A stretch of 64,000 nucleotides of DNA, from the NCBI RefSeq assembly GCF_008831285.2, contig NC_045139.1:14552354-14616353 (forward strand), given 5' to 3'. This document shows positions 1-11,105 of this stretch, piece after piece. The notes below the pieces were generated by a model that saw nothing but the letters and a program-made list of their open reading frames with translations, had not been told where the DNA came from and did no database searches. This stretch comes from Nymphaea colorata. Its lineage: Eukaryota > Streptophyta > Magnoliopsida > Nymphaeales > Nymphaeaceae. Both the position numbers and the translations under genes were made by a program. The stretch's first letter is position 1. Every line of letters begins with the position of its first letter.

Positions 1-575
1 CATGGCATGGTTGGAAATTTGGAATACAAGGACTCATACCTCAGTCAGTATGCGAAGCAAGTTACAAGGAATGTAGGTTATTGTGCTCGAAAGAAGTCTA
101 TAGCCTATTGGCCTAATCATACAAGGCTAAAGCCACGCTTCCCAATTCTACCGCTTCTTCTCTGGTTTTTGGCAGACGAGAAGAGGTGTCCTTGCTTGAT
201 TTCGGCTGTGTCTAAGATCGTACTGCCTAGAGGAGGAAGAACCAAGGAGACCGTCGGTTCTTACCTTGGTCTCTCGCAGCCGGACATCGACGCCGCCAAG
301 AGGAATCCACCAGAACCACGGGCGAGTTTTCCTCACGCAGAGTTTCCGGATACTTCAGCCGGCCTCTAATTCTCCTTGTGATTGAGGAGAATTGCACCGC
401 GAAGAAGTTTTTCTTTGCTGTTTGGGGTAATCACGTAGGATGAAGTCGACGAAGGTGTTGCCGGCAGCAACTTCACGCAATCTTCAATCATGGTCCATTC
501 GGCCGTGGAGAAGGGGAGAGTTTAGACGAAGAAGAGAGGGAAGAGATGGAGGAGCCCACTGGTTTCTGCTGAAGG
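1..575. other. Unassigned sequence left of the inverted duplication
   Basis: No gene is recognised here. The stretch is GC-richer than most of the window. It contains one 120-codon open frame on the plus strand (7-369) and several open frames on the minus strand, none with a domain I can name. On the minus strand an ATG-led piece near 265-290 is followed by a good splice donor (gtaagaacc), so a minus-strand exon is possible but unsupported. The block ends where the left arm of the RPC9 inverted duplication begins, so this edge is a duplication breakpoint. Confidence 0.35.
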
Positions 576-1466
576 TGTTGCTGCTTAACTTTAGGACATA
601 CTCCTCCACAGAATATCTCTTTTACAAGACAAAATGTTCCAGATTTCTCTTTTCAGGACTCAGTCTTCAGTATAAGCAACAATCCTATGAGGAATATAAC
701 TACCAGAGTTGAATAAGTAATGAAAGTGAGATGATAATTTGTTGGTAATGACTGAACTTCTTCTGTTCCACAATTTCTAATAGCTGCACTCTAATGCACA
801 AGTATTGGAGGTCTCCTTCCTCAACCTTGAATTTTAGCAACAATGTATTCGGTGACCACCCAATATAAATTGGTGCAATTATCAATACTTCTCTGTCCCA
901 TGGTGTTACTAACTACAGAGGCCTTCCACATGTTTGATCATTTGTAGATACTTGCACATTGCTACTTCATGTCCAACAAGAAACTAATATAGGCCAACCT
1001 AAGTTGGCAGTTTCAGAAGAAATTGACAAAATAACAAGCTGTAAGGAGGTGGCCTGGGGATTTGCAGAAGTTGACTAATTTTCACATGAACTGCTCCATC
1101 CAGAATCTTCATATTTCAGATAAATACATCAGCTAGTGTGCTTTTGCACTAGATTCCAAAATCACCTGCTGAACACTTTAAACAGTGTAAATTCCATGCA
1201 TCTGCTCTAGACTAGTCAATTTTTCTTGTCAGTTTGCAGTTCAACAACTAGGTATAAGCCAGAATATGTTACCCCTTGGCTATTGTGGTCCAGTCCAGGT
1301 AAAGTGAATGATCCAAAAATTTCCTATCATGCAGCACCCCAACACTTTTACAAGGTTTATTGTCTGGTACTTCTTAGATTGTAAAAAATCTACCAATCAA
1401 ATTAAAAAGAACAAGCACCAACCAATCTGAACAAAATTTCATGTCAACAGGTTAAATTACGATTAC

Positions 1467-2701
1467 CCCATCAAGTTCGACAGGCCTGGAAGGGCTTAAA
1501 TTTATGACTTGAACCTTCTCAGCATTTGTGAGCTTGTATTTTTCTGACCGCTGCAAGAATTCACTTATTCTTTCTCTAGTTTGAGTTGCTGCAGATGTTT
1601 GAGCCAAATAATCAAACACCTGCAAGTGTATTGAAAGCAAGTTCAGTGATGTTCCTCTTGCTTTCTGTGGGCATATGCGCATGATGGGGATATCAATGGA
1701 TTGACATCCAACTACCAAAAGAAAACAGTAACAAATTGCACCTTGCATACTCAATGAGCCAAAAGGATCCTGTTTTGCCCTCTAGATCTTAGATGCTCAA
1801 GGACTTCAAAGTTTGTAAGTATCCCTGAATTTTTTTCCTTGCTACAGGAACCCAAGATATGAATTAGAAATGAATAACTGAGAAACTCGCGTAATTAAAA
1901 ACGAAAGAATACCTCACAGTTTTACATAAATATCCAAATAGGAGAAAAAAAAATGGGCTGGCTAGAAATTTACATACTTAGGAAGCGAAGGCTCAGCTTT
2001 GACTAAAAGGCATCAGAGTCAGAATATATCTATCTAAAGACTGATAAAGATTTTGACGTGACGACAAGACTGGATTAGGAGTTCATGACTTCATATAGCA
2101 CAAATATGAGTAGAAAAGCAACAGAATTGAGTCCAAGTTTACTAAAGATGTCTACACTACCTTGGACCCTTCACAGTGCTGAAGAGAATCGGAAAGCTAG
2201 CCTACAAGCTAGACTTGCCGCCAGACTTTAAGGTGCATTCAGTGTTCCATGTTTGTAACCTGAAGCCCTTCTATGTCGATGAGGAAGACCCTGAGCGAAG
2301 CGTTCCAGAACGAGACCCGATCCTGCAGCGAGCCCCGCCGACCAAGCGAGCGGCGGACCGTCGGATGGAAGAAATTCTTCGGCACAAGACAAACTATCTG
2401 GGGGAGCCGAAGAAGTACCAAGTGAAGTGGATAGGCGAACACAACCCCACCTGGGAGTATGCATTCCGCATGCAATTACTTGTAAAGCATACAAAATAAT
2501 TATAACCTTTTTTTCATTCTTCTAGCATCTTTAGACTTCTAAGATGTTCATAAAGATGTAGGAATCGAATATTAGTTTAACAACAATGCCTGGTCGGAAA
2601 TAGATAAATACGTGTAATTCAACTACAATCTACCAATGGGACAAGGCGTATCAGATAACAATGAGGATTATCTGAAAGTTGTGAAACCATTACATCTTCA
2701 T
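1467..2701 (-). pseudogene. Truncated pseudo-copy of RNA polymerase III subunit RPC9
   Basis: This is a minus-strand copy of the first three coding exons of the intact gene at 5908-9288: exon 1 at 2694-2701, exon 2 at 1742-1841 and exon 3 at 1467-1619. Splice signals are preserved, and exon 3 encodes the same 51 residues as the functional gene. Exon 2 is damaged. It is 18 nt shorter than its partner (net loss of one base in the GGGG run, then 17 bases near its 3' end). The first loss shifts the frame into a TGA, so translation would stop after about 30 residues. Exon 4 is absent because the duplication ends inside intron 3. A gypsy fragment sits in intron 1. The copy cannot encode RPC9. It could still be transcribed leftwards, since it keeps about 225 bp of sequence upstream of the start. 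Confidence 0.9.
2166..2471 (+). mobile_element. Ty3/gypsy (chromovirus-type) polyprotein C-terminal fragment
   Basis: This 306-bp segment is present in the left arm and absent from the matching place in the right arm (around 6165-6175). One plus-strand frame is open throughout. It gives the end of a Ty3/gypsy polyprotein: the post-integrase motif GPFTVLKRIGKLAYKLDLPP, then VHSVFHVCNLKPF, then a chromodomain-like ending (YQVKWIGEHNPTWEYA). No LTR, polypurine tract or target-site duplication is visible at either edge. It therefore looks like a captured fragment, for example filler DNA at a repaired break, and not a direct insertion. Its open frame suggests it is fairly young. It lies in intron 1 of the pseudo-RPC9, on the opposite strand. 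Confidence 0.88.
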
Positions 2702-3057
2702 TGTCGACTGAAGGAACTCCCAAAGTGGCTAGGTGATGAAATCCTTCAAAAAACGGGACCGGAATAGCATATCCAAGTAAGATATTGCTAAGAGAAAATC
2801 ATCAGTAACGTCACTGCAGGACAAGACATGCCTAAATAAAGCAGCAGAAAAAGGATTATGGAAGAAAAAAGAAAGAGAAATTTTCATTTAGACAAAAATT
2901 GCTGTAAATGAAAAGAAAGAAGTTATAGCAATTTCCAATCAAAGTTTGACACAAGTTTTCACAAATACATTTTTATAGGATATCCTTTTGGCCAAAATGC
3001 ATATAAATTATACGATCTCATATTAAAGCAGCAGAATTACATTTTTAGGATGCGAAA

Positions 3058-3149
3058 CACATATTTTAGAAACACCATGTTTTTGTTCTATGTAACATTT
3101 TAACACATATTTTAGAAACACCATGTTTTTGTTCTATGTAACATTTTAT
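3058..3149. repeat. 46-bp tandem direct repeat, two copies
   Basis: Two adjacent copies of a 46-bp unit starting cacatattttagaaacacc (3058-3103 and 3104-3149) differ only at the last base. They lie in the spacer about 120 bp from the inner end of the left arm. A simple recent tandem duplication is the likeliest cause. Confidence 0.9.
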
Positions 3150-3321
3150 GATGATGCCAAACATGAAAGTACAAACATTTGATCGTTGAAGAATGACACC
3201 ATATTTTATAAATAAGAATACTCTGTTCTTCAAATATGTCTTTAAAAGGAAAATGTATTCAAATAAGACAATGTTCTTATTCAACTCCCTCTAAGCACAA
3301 AATCTTCGTTGTTTCCCTTTT

Positions 3322-5507
3322 AAGGGCCGTTCGACTCCACTGGAACCAGTGGAATTCTGGAATCAGAATTCCGATTTGTCTTTGCAAACGGATTGAAGGG
3401 CTGAGTTGGGAATCAAAACTCGCCATCTTTTTTTCCCGCGACCGCTTTCTTCCCCTCCCTCACGCGAAGAAAAAACCTACCGCTGCAGCCTGCTGCTCTC
3501 TTCCTCTCTCTGCGTTCCCCTCCTCGCTTTTGCTGCTGTGCGCAAGGTAAGGTCTCGGTCGTGCAGGCTGTGAGGTGAGGTCGTGCTCCTACTGAGGCAC
3601 TCTTTCTCTCTCTCTCTTTGTGTGCGTGTGTGTGTGTGTGTTTGTGTCGGAGGCACTGCATTGGCCATTCTCGGCGCAGCCCCTCCTGCTCCTTTTTGGC
3701 TCGAGGCAGACAGGTCGATCATGTGGAGATGAGAGCGGCAGGAGGGAAGCGTGAGGGAGAAGCGCGAATACGGATTGCTCTCCCACGAAAACGAAGGAGG
3801 AGAAAAAAAACAAAAGGAGAAAGGAAGAAGCAAATGCGGACACTTCATGTGTTTACCCTTCCGTTGAAAAACTAAAGAGGGAATTCCTCCGCCCTCCATT
3901 ACCTGTTATATAAAAGGAAAAACAGGAGATTGTGAAAAGGAAGGGAGAAGAAGTAGAAGGAAAGGAAGATGGATAGAAGAAAGAGAAATTAATCGTCCGA
4001 GAATTATTTGTAATCGAGAGAGAGGGAGAGGATGGGTTATTGATTTCTTGGTCCGATCATCCAACTGCTGGTTCTGTCGATCAACCTTTTCTCAATTCAC
4101 TTTTTGTTCGATTTAATTTGTACATTAGAGGGGAGAATCGTGGTAGAATTCCGACCGCCCCGTCCCTCTTTCTTCTTCGGTGTTTTCTCATACTCGGGTG
4201 CGTTTTACATTTACTCGTACACAGCTTTATAGGCTCGCTCGATTTTGGGGAGGGGAGCTTCTCGATGGTTTTTTTTTTCTTTTTCCCTTGTATTTCTTGT
4301 AAACCAAAATTTTCCATTTTTCGATGTTTTTGGGGATTTGATGACTTGATTTGGTTTACGATATTTTGAAATTCAACGTTTACTGTCAAAGGTTCTTGTG
4401 ATCATCACTGGTGCTTCTAAGTCGATTTGCAGTTATGTTCTCTCTACCATTGCCTTGTGAACGATCGCAGTGGCTCTTAACAATGTGAGAGTTCACTTTA
4501 CATAAAATTTAATGGTTACACAAACACAGGTGCTTTTCACCTTTTATTGCACTTTTTCTCTTAACTGTGTTTCCAAGCGTTCTTGCTTCTCTTTTTCTCG
4601 TTATCTCCGTTACACTCTGTAAGCTATGTCATTGAAAAGCTTTGTATCGATTGAATATTTTTTTTGTGTCAATTGAATATTTTTTTGTGTCATATACTAG
4701 TTGGTAGCTATAAACATCAAGGCCGGGGAGAAAGCCCTCTCTCTGACAGTGAACCTCTTGATTAAGAACTGTTGGAATGCACTTCCAGTCTTTATGAAAT
4801 TAATGTTCTAGTTGTTGTATCTAAAAAGCAGTAAGTACATCTATATGTATTTATTAAAATAAACTATTCAAATAAGCTATCTAAATATTTGTGCTACTTT
4901 ATTTTTTCCAAGTCTTAATGGTCTTACATTTTGAAGTCTGATCACATGAAGCCTGTATGTGAAGAATGGGGAGGGTTGCAGAACATTGAAGTAGAGACTC
5001 CTATTGGGCTTATTCTAGGATGCTCTTCATCCTACGTGGTGTCACTCCTAGTGAGCTTCATGTTACTTAATAATGGCATTCACTGTTTACTGGTCTAGGA
5101 ACTCAATAAATCGAACCCAATCAGATCTAATTTAAATAGCTCTTTATGTCTGGGAAAATCTATGGAAGATGCTTGTAATTTATGCTCCTTTTTTCTTGTG
5201 CACAGTTGCAAATAGCTTGTAAGAAGACAACTTCTTCACATTGAAGAAAAGCATTGAAACAAACAGAGAAGACTTGATGTGGCTGCAGTAGAGGGGCTGC
5301 AGAAATCTAACGGTAATAAAATTCCAGAATCTTAATGCTCTTTAATCAAATAATGCGTTTTTTACTTCTGGAATCAAATTTCCATGCAATCAAAAAAGGA
5401 AAACTGGAACCGGGAATTTTCATTCCAATCCAATTTTTGGGTGGAATTGTGATTCTGGAATTTTTATTCCAGAATCAAAATTCTAGGCCATCAAACACCT
5501 CCAATTG
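3322..5507. mobile_element. Possible DNA transposon-like element with degenerate terminal inverted repeats
   Basis: Near 3322-3380 there is a stretch beginning gggccgttcga and containing ggaattctggaatcagaatt. In inverted orientation at about 5440-5507 there is a similar stretch, read on the minus strand as ggaggtgtttgatggcc followed by gattctggaat. Such gtgtttgat-type ends with gattctggaat tracts are common at plant hAT-like or MITE-like elements. No target-site duplication was found and no transposase is encoded, so this may be a coincidental pairing or a degraded non-autonomous element occupying much of the spacer. Confidence 0.25.
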
Positions 5508-5683
5508 TCTGATATATGGTCGGACTTGGAATTTCAAATCGACCTTTCAGCATTTTGATTTCCAATCCAGTTCTCTAAATGATACTTGACCGATTTGTCA
5601 TCCTGCCCGACTTGCCTCAGTGGAAGGATGACACCGGTCCTTGTGCTGAAGCACCAAGGTGGCATCTCATTCTCTCTCTGGCT

Positions 5684-7777
5684 GATTGGAACTTGATATA
5701 GCTTCTTTCTTTTCATTTACAGCAATTTTTGTCTAGATGAAAATTTCTCTTTGTTTTTTCTTTCATAATCCTTTTTCTGATGCTTTATCTAGGAGTGAAG
5801 TTACTGATGATTTTCTTTTAGCAATATCTTACTTGGATATGCTATTCAGGTCCCGTTTTTTGAAGGATTTCATCACCTAGCCACTTTGGGAGTTCCTTCA
5901 GTCGACAATGAAGATGTAATGGTTTCACAACTTTCAGATAAATGGAAGTCTTTTGTTTGTTTCCTCATTGTTATCTGATACGCCTTGTCCCATTGGTAGA
6001 TGGTAGTTGAATTACATGTATTTATCTATTTCCGACCAGGCATTGTTGTTAAACTAATATGTGATTCTTATGAACATCTTAGAAGTCTAAAGATGCTAGA
6101 AGCCTAGAAGAATGAAAAAGAAGGTTATAAGTATTTTTATTATTTTGTATGCTTTACTAGTAATTGCGCCCAAGGTAGTGTAGAAATCTTTAGTAAACTT
6201 AGACTCAATTCTGTTGCTTTTCTACTCATATTTGTGCTATATGAAGTTATGAACTCTAATCCAGTCTTGTGGTCATGTCAAAATCTTTATCATTTTTTAA
6301 ATAGATATATTCTGACTCTGATGCCTTGTAGTCAAACCTGAGCCTTCGCATCCTAAGTATGTAAATTTCTAGGCAGCCCAATTTTTTTTTCTCCTATTTG
6401 GATTTTTATGTAAAACTGTGAGGTATTCCTTCGTTTTTAATTATGCGAGTTTCTCAGTTATTCATTTCTAATTCATATCTTGGGTTCCTGTAGCAAAGAA
6501 AAAAAATCTGGGATACTTACAAACTTTGAAGTCCTTGAGCATCTAAGATCTAGAGGGGCAACACCGGATCCTTTTGGCTCATTGAGTATGGCAAGACGGT
6601 CAGAATGCAAGGTGCAATTTGTTACTGTTTTCCTTTGGTAGTTGGATGTCAATCCATTGATATCCCCATCATGCGCATATGCCCACAGAAAGCATGAGGA
6701 ACATCACTGCATTTGCTTTCAATACACTTGCAGGTGTTTGATTATTTGGCTCAAACATCTGCAGCAACTCAAACTAGAGAAAGAATAAGTGAATTCTTGC
6801 AGCGGTCAGAAAAATACAAGCTCACAAATGCTGAGAAGGTTCAAGTCATAAATTTAAGCCCTTCCAGGCCTGTCGAACTTGATGGGGTAATCGTAATTTA
6901 ACCTGTTGACATGAAATTTTGTTCAGATTGGTTGGTGCTTGTTCTTTTTAATTTGATTGGTAGATTTTTTACAATCTAAGAAGTACCAGACAATAAACCT
7001 TGTAAAAGTGTTGGGGTGCTGCATGATAGGAAATTTCTGGATCATTCACTTTACCTGGACTGGACCACAATAGCCAAGGGGTAACATATTCTGGCTTATA
7101 CCTAGTTGTTGAACTGCAAACTGACAAGAAAAATTGACTAGTCTAGAGCAGATGCATGGAATTTACACTGTTTAAAGTGTTCAGCAGGTGATTTTGGAAT
7201 CTAGTGCAAAAGCACACTAGCTGATGTATTTATCTGAAATATGAAGATTCTGGATGGAGCAGTTCATGTGAAAATTAGTCAAGTTCTGCAAATCCCCAGG
7301 CCACCTCCTTACAGCTTGTTATTTTGTCAATTTCTTCTGAAACTGCCAACTTAGGTTGGCCTATATTAGTTTCTTGTTGGACATGAAGTAGCAATGTGCA
7401 AGTATCTACAAATGATCAAACATGTGGAAGGCCTCTGTAGTTAGTAACACCATGGGACAGAGAAGTATTGATAATTGCACCAATTTATATTGGGTGGTCA
7501 CCGAATACATTGTTGCTAAAATTCAAGGTTGAGGAAGGAGACCTCCAATACTTGTGCATTAGAGTGCAGCTATTAGAAATTGTGGAACAGAAGAAGTTCA
7601 GCCATTACCAACAAATTATCATCTCACTTTCATTACTTATTCAACTCTGGTAGTTATATTCCTCATAGGATTGTTGCTTATACTGAAGACTGAGTCCTGA
7701 AAAGAGAAATCTGGAACATTTTGTCTTGTAAAAGAGATATTCTGTTGAGGAGTATGTCCTAAAGTTAAGCAGCAGCA
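5684..7777 (+). repeat. Right arm of large inverted duplication (RPC9 region)
   Basis: This is the counterpart of 576-2940 in the opposite orientation (2,094 bp). It contains about 225 bp upstream of the RPC9 start codon, coding exons 1-3, introns 1-2 and the first 0.9 kb of intron 3. It is the arm that belongs to the functional gene, because exon 4 follows downstream at 9151. Relative to the left arm it lacks the gypsy fragment and has a few small indels, for example extra bases around 5940-5960. Confidence 0.95.
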
Positions 7778-9288
7778 CATCTATACTCCTTCATCCCCTA
7801 CCTGTGATATCCTCAGGGTGCAGATTTGGCTTAAAGGTCTTTTTCAAATCAATTGCCAACTTTATCAAGTTGTTACTTATGCAGATACAGTGCCAGCGTG
7901 TAGATGCTTTTATATAGATGAAACTTTTTATAAAGTGAGGAGATGATTCTGCTGACACAGTAATCATGTTTTGTAGTCATCTGACACCTCCAATATCATG
8001 TTTTGGTAATTTGAATACATGTTATTCACTTTCTGTTGTCTAGTAAAAATTTGAGAGCTTATTTGATTTGAGACTGGTTATCTTTATGTGGACCCATCAT
8101 CGGGCTGCACATGTATCTAGATGTGGTCCTTTCTGGAAACTTTCTTCCAGAACATTTTTGTATCAGAATTGCAGCTGGGAAATATCTATTTTGTATCTGT
8201 TTTATCTGGCCAGTGTCATAAAATTTCTTCCCATAAAATGCAGATTGATAAATATTTGGTTCATATTTCTATAATTTTTTTCTGTCATGGGGATTGAACA
8301 TTTCCGTTAAGTCTGAATTTTTTAAGATCTATTTTGTAGTTAGTGCCTTTGACGTCATAATGTGGTTTTGCACTATCCAACTATATCTAATGTTTGTGTA
8401 CCCAAATTCAGACATTTTCACGAATTCTACTCAGCATGCAGGTGTCGGGAGAAAATGCAAATTGAAATATGAATAAAATGTCATTGGTTGCTAAAATTTG
8501 TGGGTTACATAAGGAGACTAAAATAATCTGATCAAGCGAAATGGAAGCATGTCTAATGCATAGTTGGAAGTTTGCATACAAACCTGAAAAACTTTATTGT
8601 TTCAAAATATGGTCCCAAACATAATTTTGAATTGCTTTGAAGTGTTTAAATATTAAAAGGATAAACTATGGATCCATGTAACTTCTGGCAGTTGTCTGGG
8701 TCCCTAGGTGATCTTAGGAGGGCTTGTCTTTAATTGGATATTCAAGGCACAGGTAGCAGGAGACCTGAAAATTGGAAAAGCTTTTGCAAGTGTCGGCAAA
8801 AAGGACATACTTGCCATCTTCATTTTGAGCTGCAACTTTGTAGCCTTAGCTGCCTTCTGAACTCTGCAAAATGCTTTCTGGAGCATCTTTTTCCTAGACC
8901 GCTTGTATACCTGGGAAGATTTTGACATAATTCCCACCTCATGCTGTCTTACTATAAATGACAGCCTGAATTCAAACCATCGCTTGCTTGAAGCAGTTGC
9001 GGGTCTTTCATGTTTTCTGTCAGTCAAATCAAATGTGTTCGAGTTACAGTTTCATCTTTCAATTATGTCCTGCTAGAAGATGGCAATGGGGCAGCCGTGG
9101 TGGATTTTGATCCTATATAATCTTTCTTGTTCACAATCTCATGGTTGCAGATCGTGCCAGAGGTTGAAAACAGAATGACTGATGATGAAGTAAATGAGTT
9201 TCTGAACTTGGTGGTTGAACTTTTGCCACCTTGTCCCAGCAAATCCGGTTCTGAAGATCCAACCGAAGAAGATCAAGAAGCACAATAA
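5908..9288 (+). CDS. RPC9: DNA-directed RNA polymerase III subunit RPC9 (CRCP/Rpb4-like)
   Basis: RPC9 pairs with RPC8 to form the stalk of nuclear RNA polymerase III, which transcribes tRNA and 5S rRNA genes; it is the Pol III counterpart of Rpb4. The CDS is the join of 5908-5915, 6494-6611, 6734-6886 and 9151-9288, giving 138 aa, the usual plant length. Exon 1 encodes only ATG AAG AT; spliced, the protein begins MKIKEKKSGILTNFEVLEHL, matching the conserved MKI and LTNFEVL start of plant RPC9. Exon 3 gives the helical core (VFDYLAQTSAATQTRERISE and KLTNAEKVQVIN...RPVELDG). Exon 4 gives VPEVENRMTDDEVNEFLNLV and an acidic tail. All four junctions have GT-AG ends and keep the frame. Intron 3 is 2.26 kb. 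AATAAA occurs at 9571. The first three exons lie in the right arm of the inverted duplication. Family assignment is firm; the 8-nt first exon is inferred. Confidence 0.9.
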
Positions 9289-11073
9289 TCAACAGTTCAC
9301 TGGCACTAACTTTTCCTGCCCATCCTTCCAGATTTTCTACAGAAATTCCTGGCTTGCTTGGTTGAAAGTACGGATGCATATGGATAGTTGTACAGAGTTG
9401 GTTCATTGATTGCATGTTGAGAACTTAAGAAAATATCTAGGTGTTGTTTGGTAACTTTGGTTGGTTACACACTTCAAGTAGCGTGCGTGTGTATGTGTGT
9501 GTGAGTACGTGGGGGAGAGACGGCAACCTATTTATGTTTGGTTTGTCCAAATTGACATTGCAAGAGGGAAAATAAATGGCTCATGTGGACTTTTGAAAGT
9601 TCTTTTGTTTCCTGATTCTGTAATGTCTGTTGGTAGGACACAAACTCAACCAAACATGATAATTTTGTGAGAGGCAGTATCTTCCAGGATCATTGTTGAA
9701 AACTTGTCTATAAGCGTGTTGGGTATGAATAAAAATGCTCCATTTCTGAAGAAACAGCTGAAGTCCTGCAAATTTTCTTCATAATTATGCTATTGAATAT
9801 GCTATTCTAGCACATGGCTAGTTACCCGGTTTTGCCGCCAAATTCCAGCACCCTCTCTAAAATGCTATTTACTTCCTAATCGTGGTGCATGTCGGCCTGT
9901 CTTGAAGACATTGGACTGTTTACTCAAAGAAATGAATCTGCTCTCCTTTGCCGATATTTTTCATGAGGGTTGAATTGGTCACTCAAACTGATTGGTGCTG
10001 GGACCAGATCATTATCTATCCCTATCCTATCCATAACCCTAATTTTCTGTGCACATCATCTCACCTAATTGACATTGTTTAATTTCTTCTACATCTTTTT
10101 GCAAAATGGTTAGCCTCTGATACGGATGCCTCAAGCATCGGATCAAGCCGTTTCTGCGTAACAAAACAGGCTACTATCTGGCAAGCATTTTTGGTTTTTT
10201 TGAAGAATTTCGCCCAACAAAATCTCTCTCTCTTTCGCTCCCTTTCTTTTCCTCTCTCTGTGGTGGCAAAGTTAGGTCCAGCACATGTGGACGCCCAAAG
10301 ACAAGGTTATCTGGTTGCCATCAAGCACTACAGCTTGTCTTAGAAAATGGATACCATGGTACCATTATTGTCTGCTCATCTTCAACTAGTACCTTCTGTT
10401 CTATAAACTTGGACCCCAATGCATGGCTCTCTTTACTCCTAAGAGTCTCCACCCTGTGGTACTACCTCAATAATCACACACTTAATGCCTACAAGTGACC
10501 CTTAACATTTCGAGCCAGCAGGCAAAATCGAAAAGGTATACTTAAAAGGTAGACGCACTCATGATTATTTAAGTGAATGAATGGTGGACATGGTTGAGTA
10601 TCAAATCATGATCAAACCCAAAAGGTCCATGCACAAATTTTGTCATGGTTTATCAGGAAAATTGTAAAAAATGTTATAGAGGGAGGAGTTGATTTGATCA
10701 GGCCTAGGAAAGAAAGTAGGCTTGTGACCACTGCTACAGCACACGCAACCCAGTGAAGCATCACTGACTACCATTCTCAATTATTGTTACCATCATTTTA
10801 TTATTATTAATGTTCGTTACTTTTATCAAATTCCAAGATATTATTTACTCTCTCCCATATTAAAATCCCAAAATTTCTATAGATTTTTTATACGTCTGTA
10901 CCTGACTCTGACTGAGGTTCTGAAAGCCCCACATTTCGACATTCCCAACCACTCCAAACCAAAGAGAATCCACAATATCAGAATAATATTACACCCACCA
11001 AATTTTGACATCTTCCATCAAAAGATTTTTACTGCAAGAAGGGAATCCCCAAATTTGAAAAAATGATAAGGTT

Positions 11074-11105
<32 letters not shown>

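Larger units (their letters stand above)
576..2940 (-). repeat. Left arm of large inverted duplication (RPC9 region)
   Basis: The reverse complement of this segment matches 5684-7777 nearly base for base. The outer part (about 576-1460, corresponding to RPC9 intron 3) differs by only a few bases. The inner part has small indels and one 306-bp insertion (2166-2471). Without that insertion the arm is about 2.06 kb. It spans the RPC9 start region (about 225 bp upstream of the ATG), exons 1-3 and about 0.9 kb of intron 3, but not exon 4. The orientation is head-to-head with the intact gene. Confidence 0.95.
2941..5683. other. Spacer between the arms; probable RPC9 leader/promoter region
   Basis: This 2.74-kb loop separates the two RPC9 copies, so any promoter for the intact gene (rightwards) and for the pseudo-copy (leftwards) should lie here or in the first 225 bp of each arm. 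The 3410-4030 part is unusual: CT-rich, with a (TC)/(GT) run near 3600-3645. It resembles a plant 5' leader and has a good splice donor at 3547 (gcaaggtaag), which could open a 5' UTR intron spliced to an acceptor near the ATG (for example ttccttcag just before 5902). This reading is inference. No coding gene is recognised. The 109-codon frame at 4040-4369 has no family resemblance. Confidence 0.45.

Noticed and set aside
2166-2471. A complete LTR retrotransposon at the gypsy fragment
   Set aside because: The flanking sequence on both sides matches the other arm of the inverted duplication, leaving only about 306 bp of foreign sequence and no LTRs.
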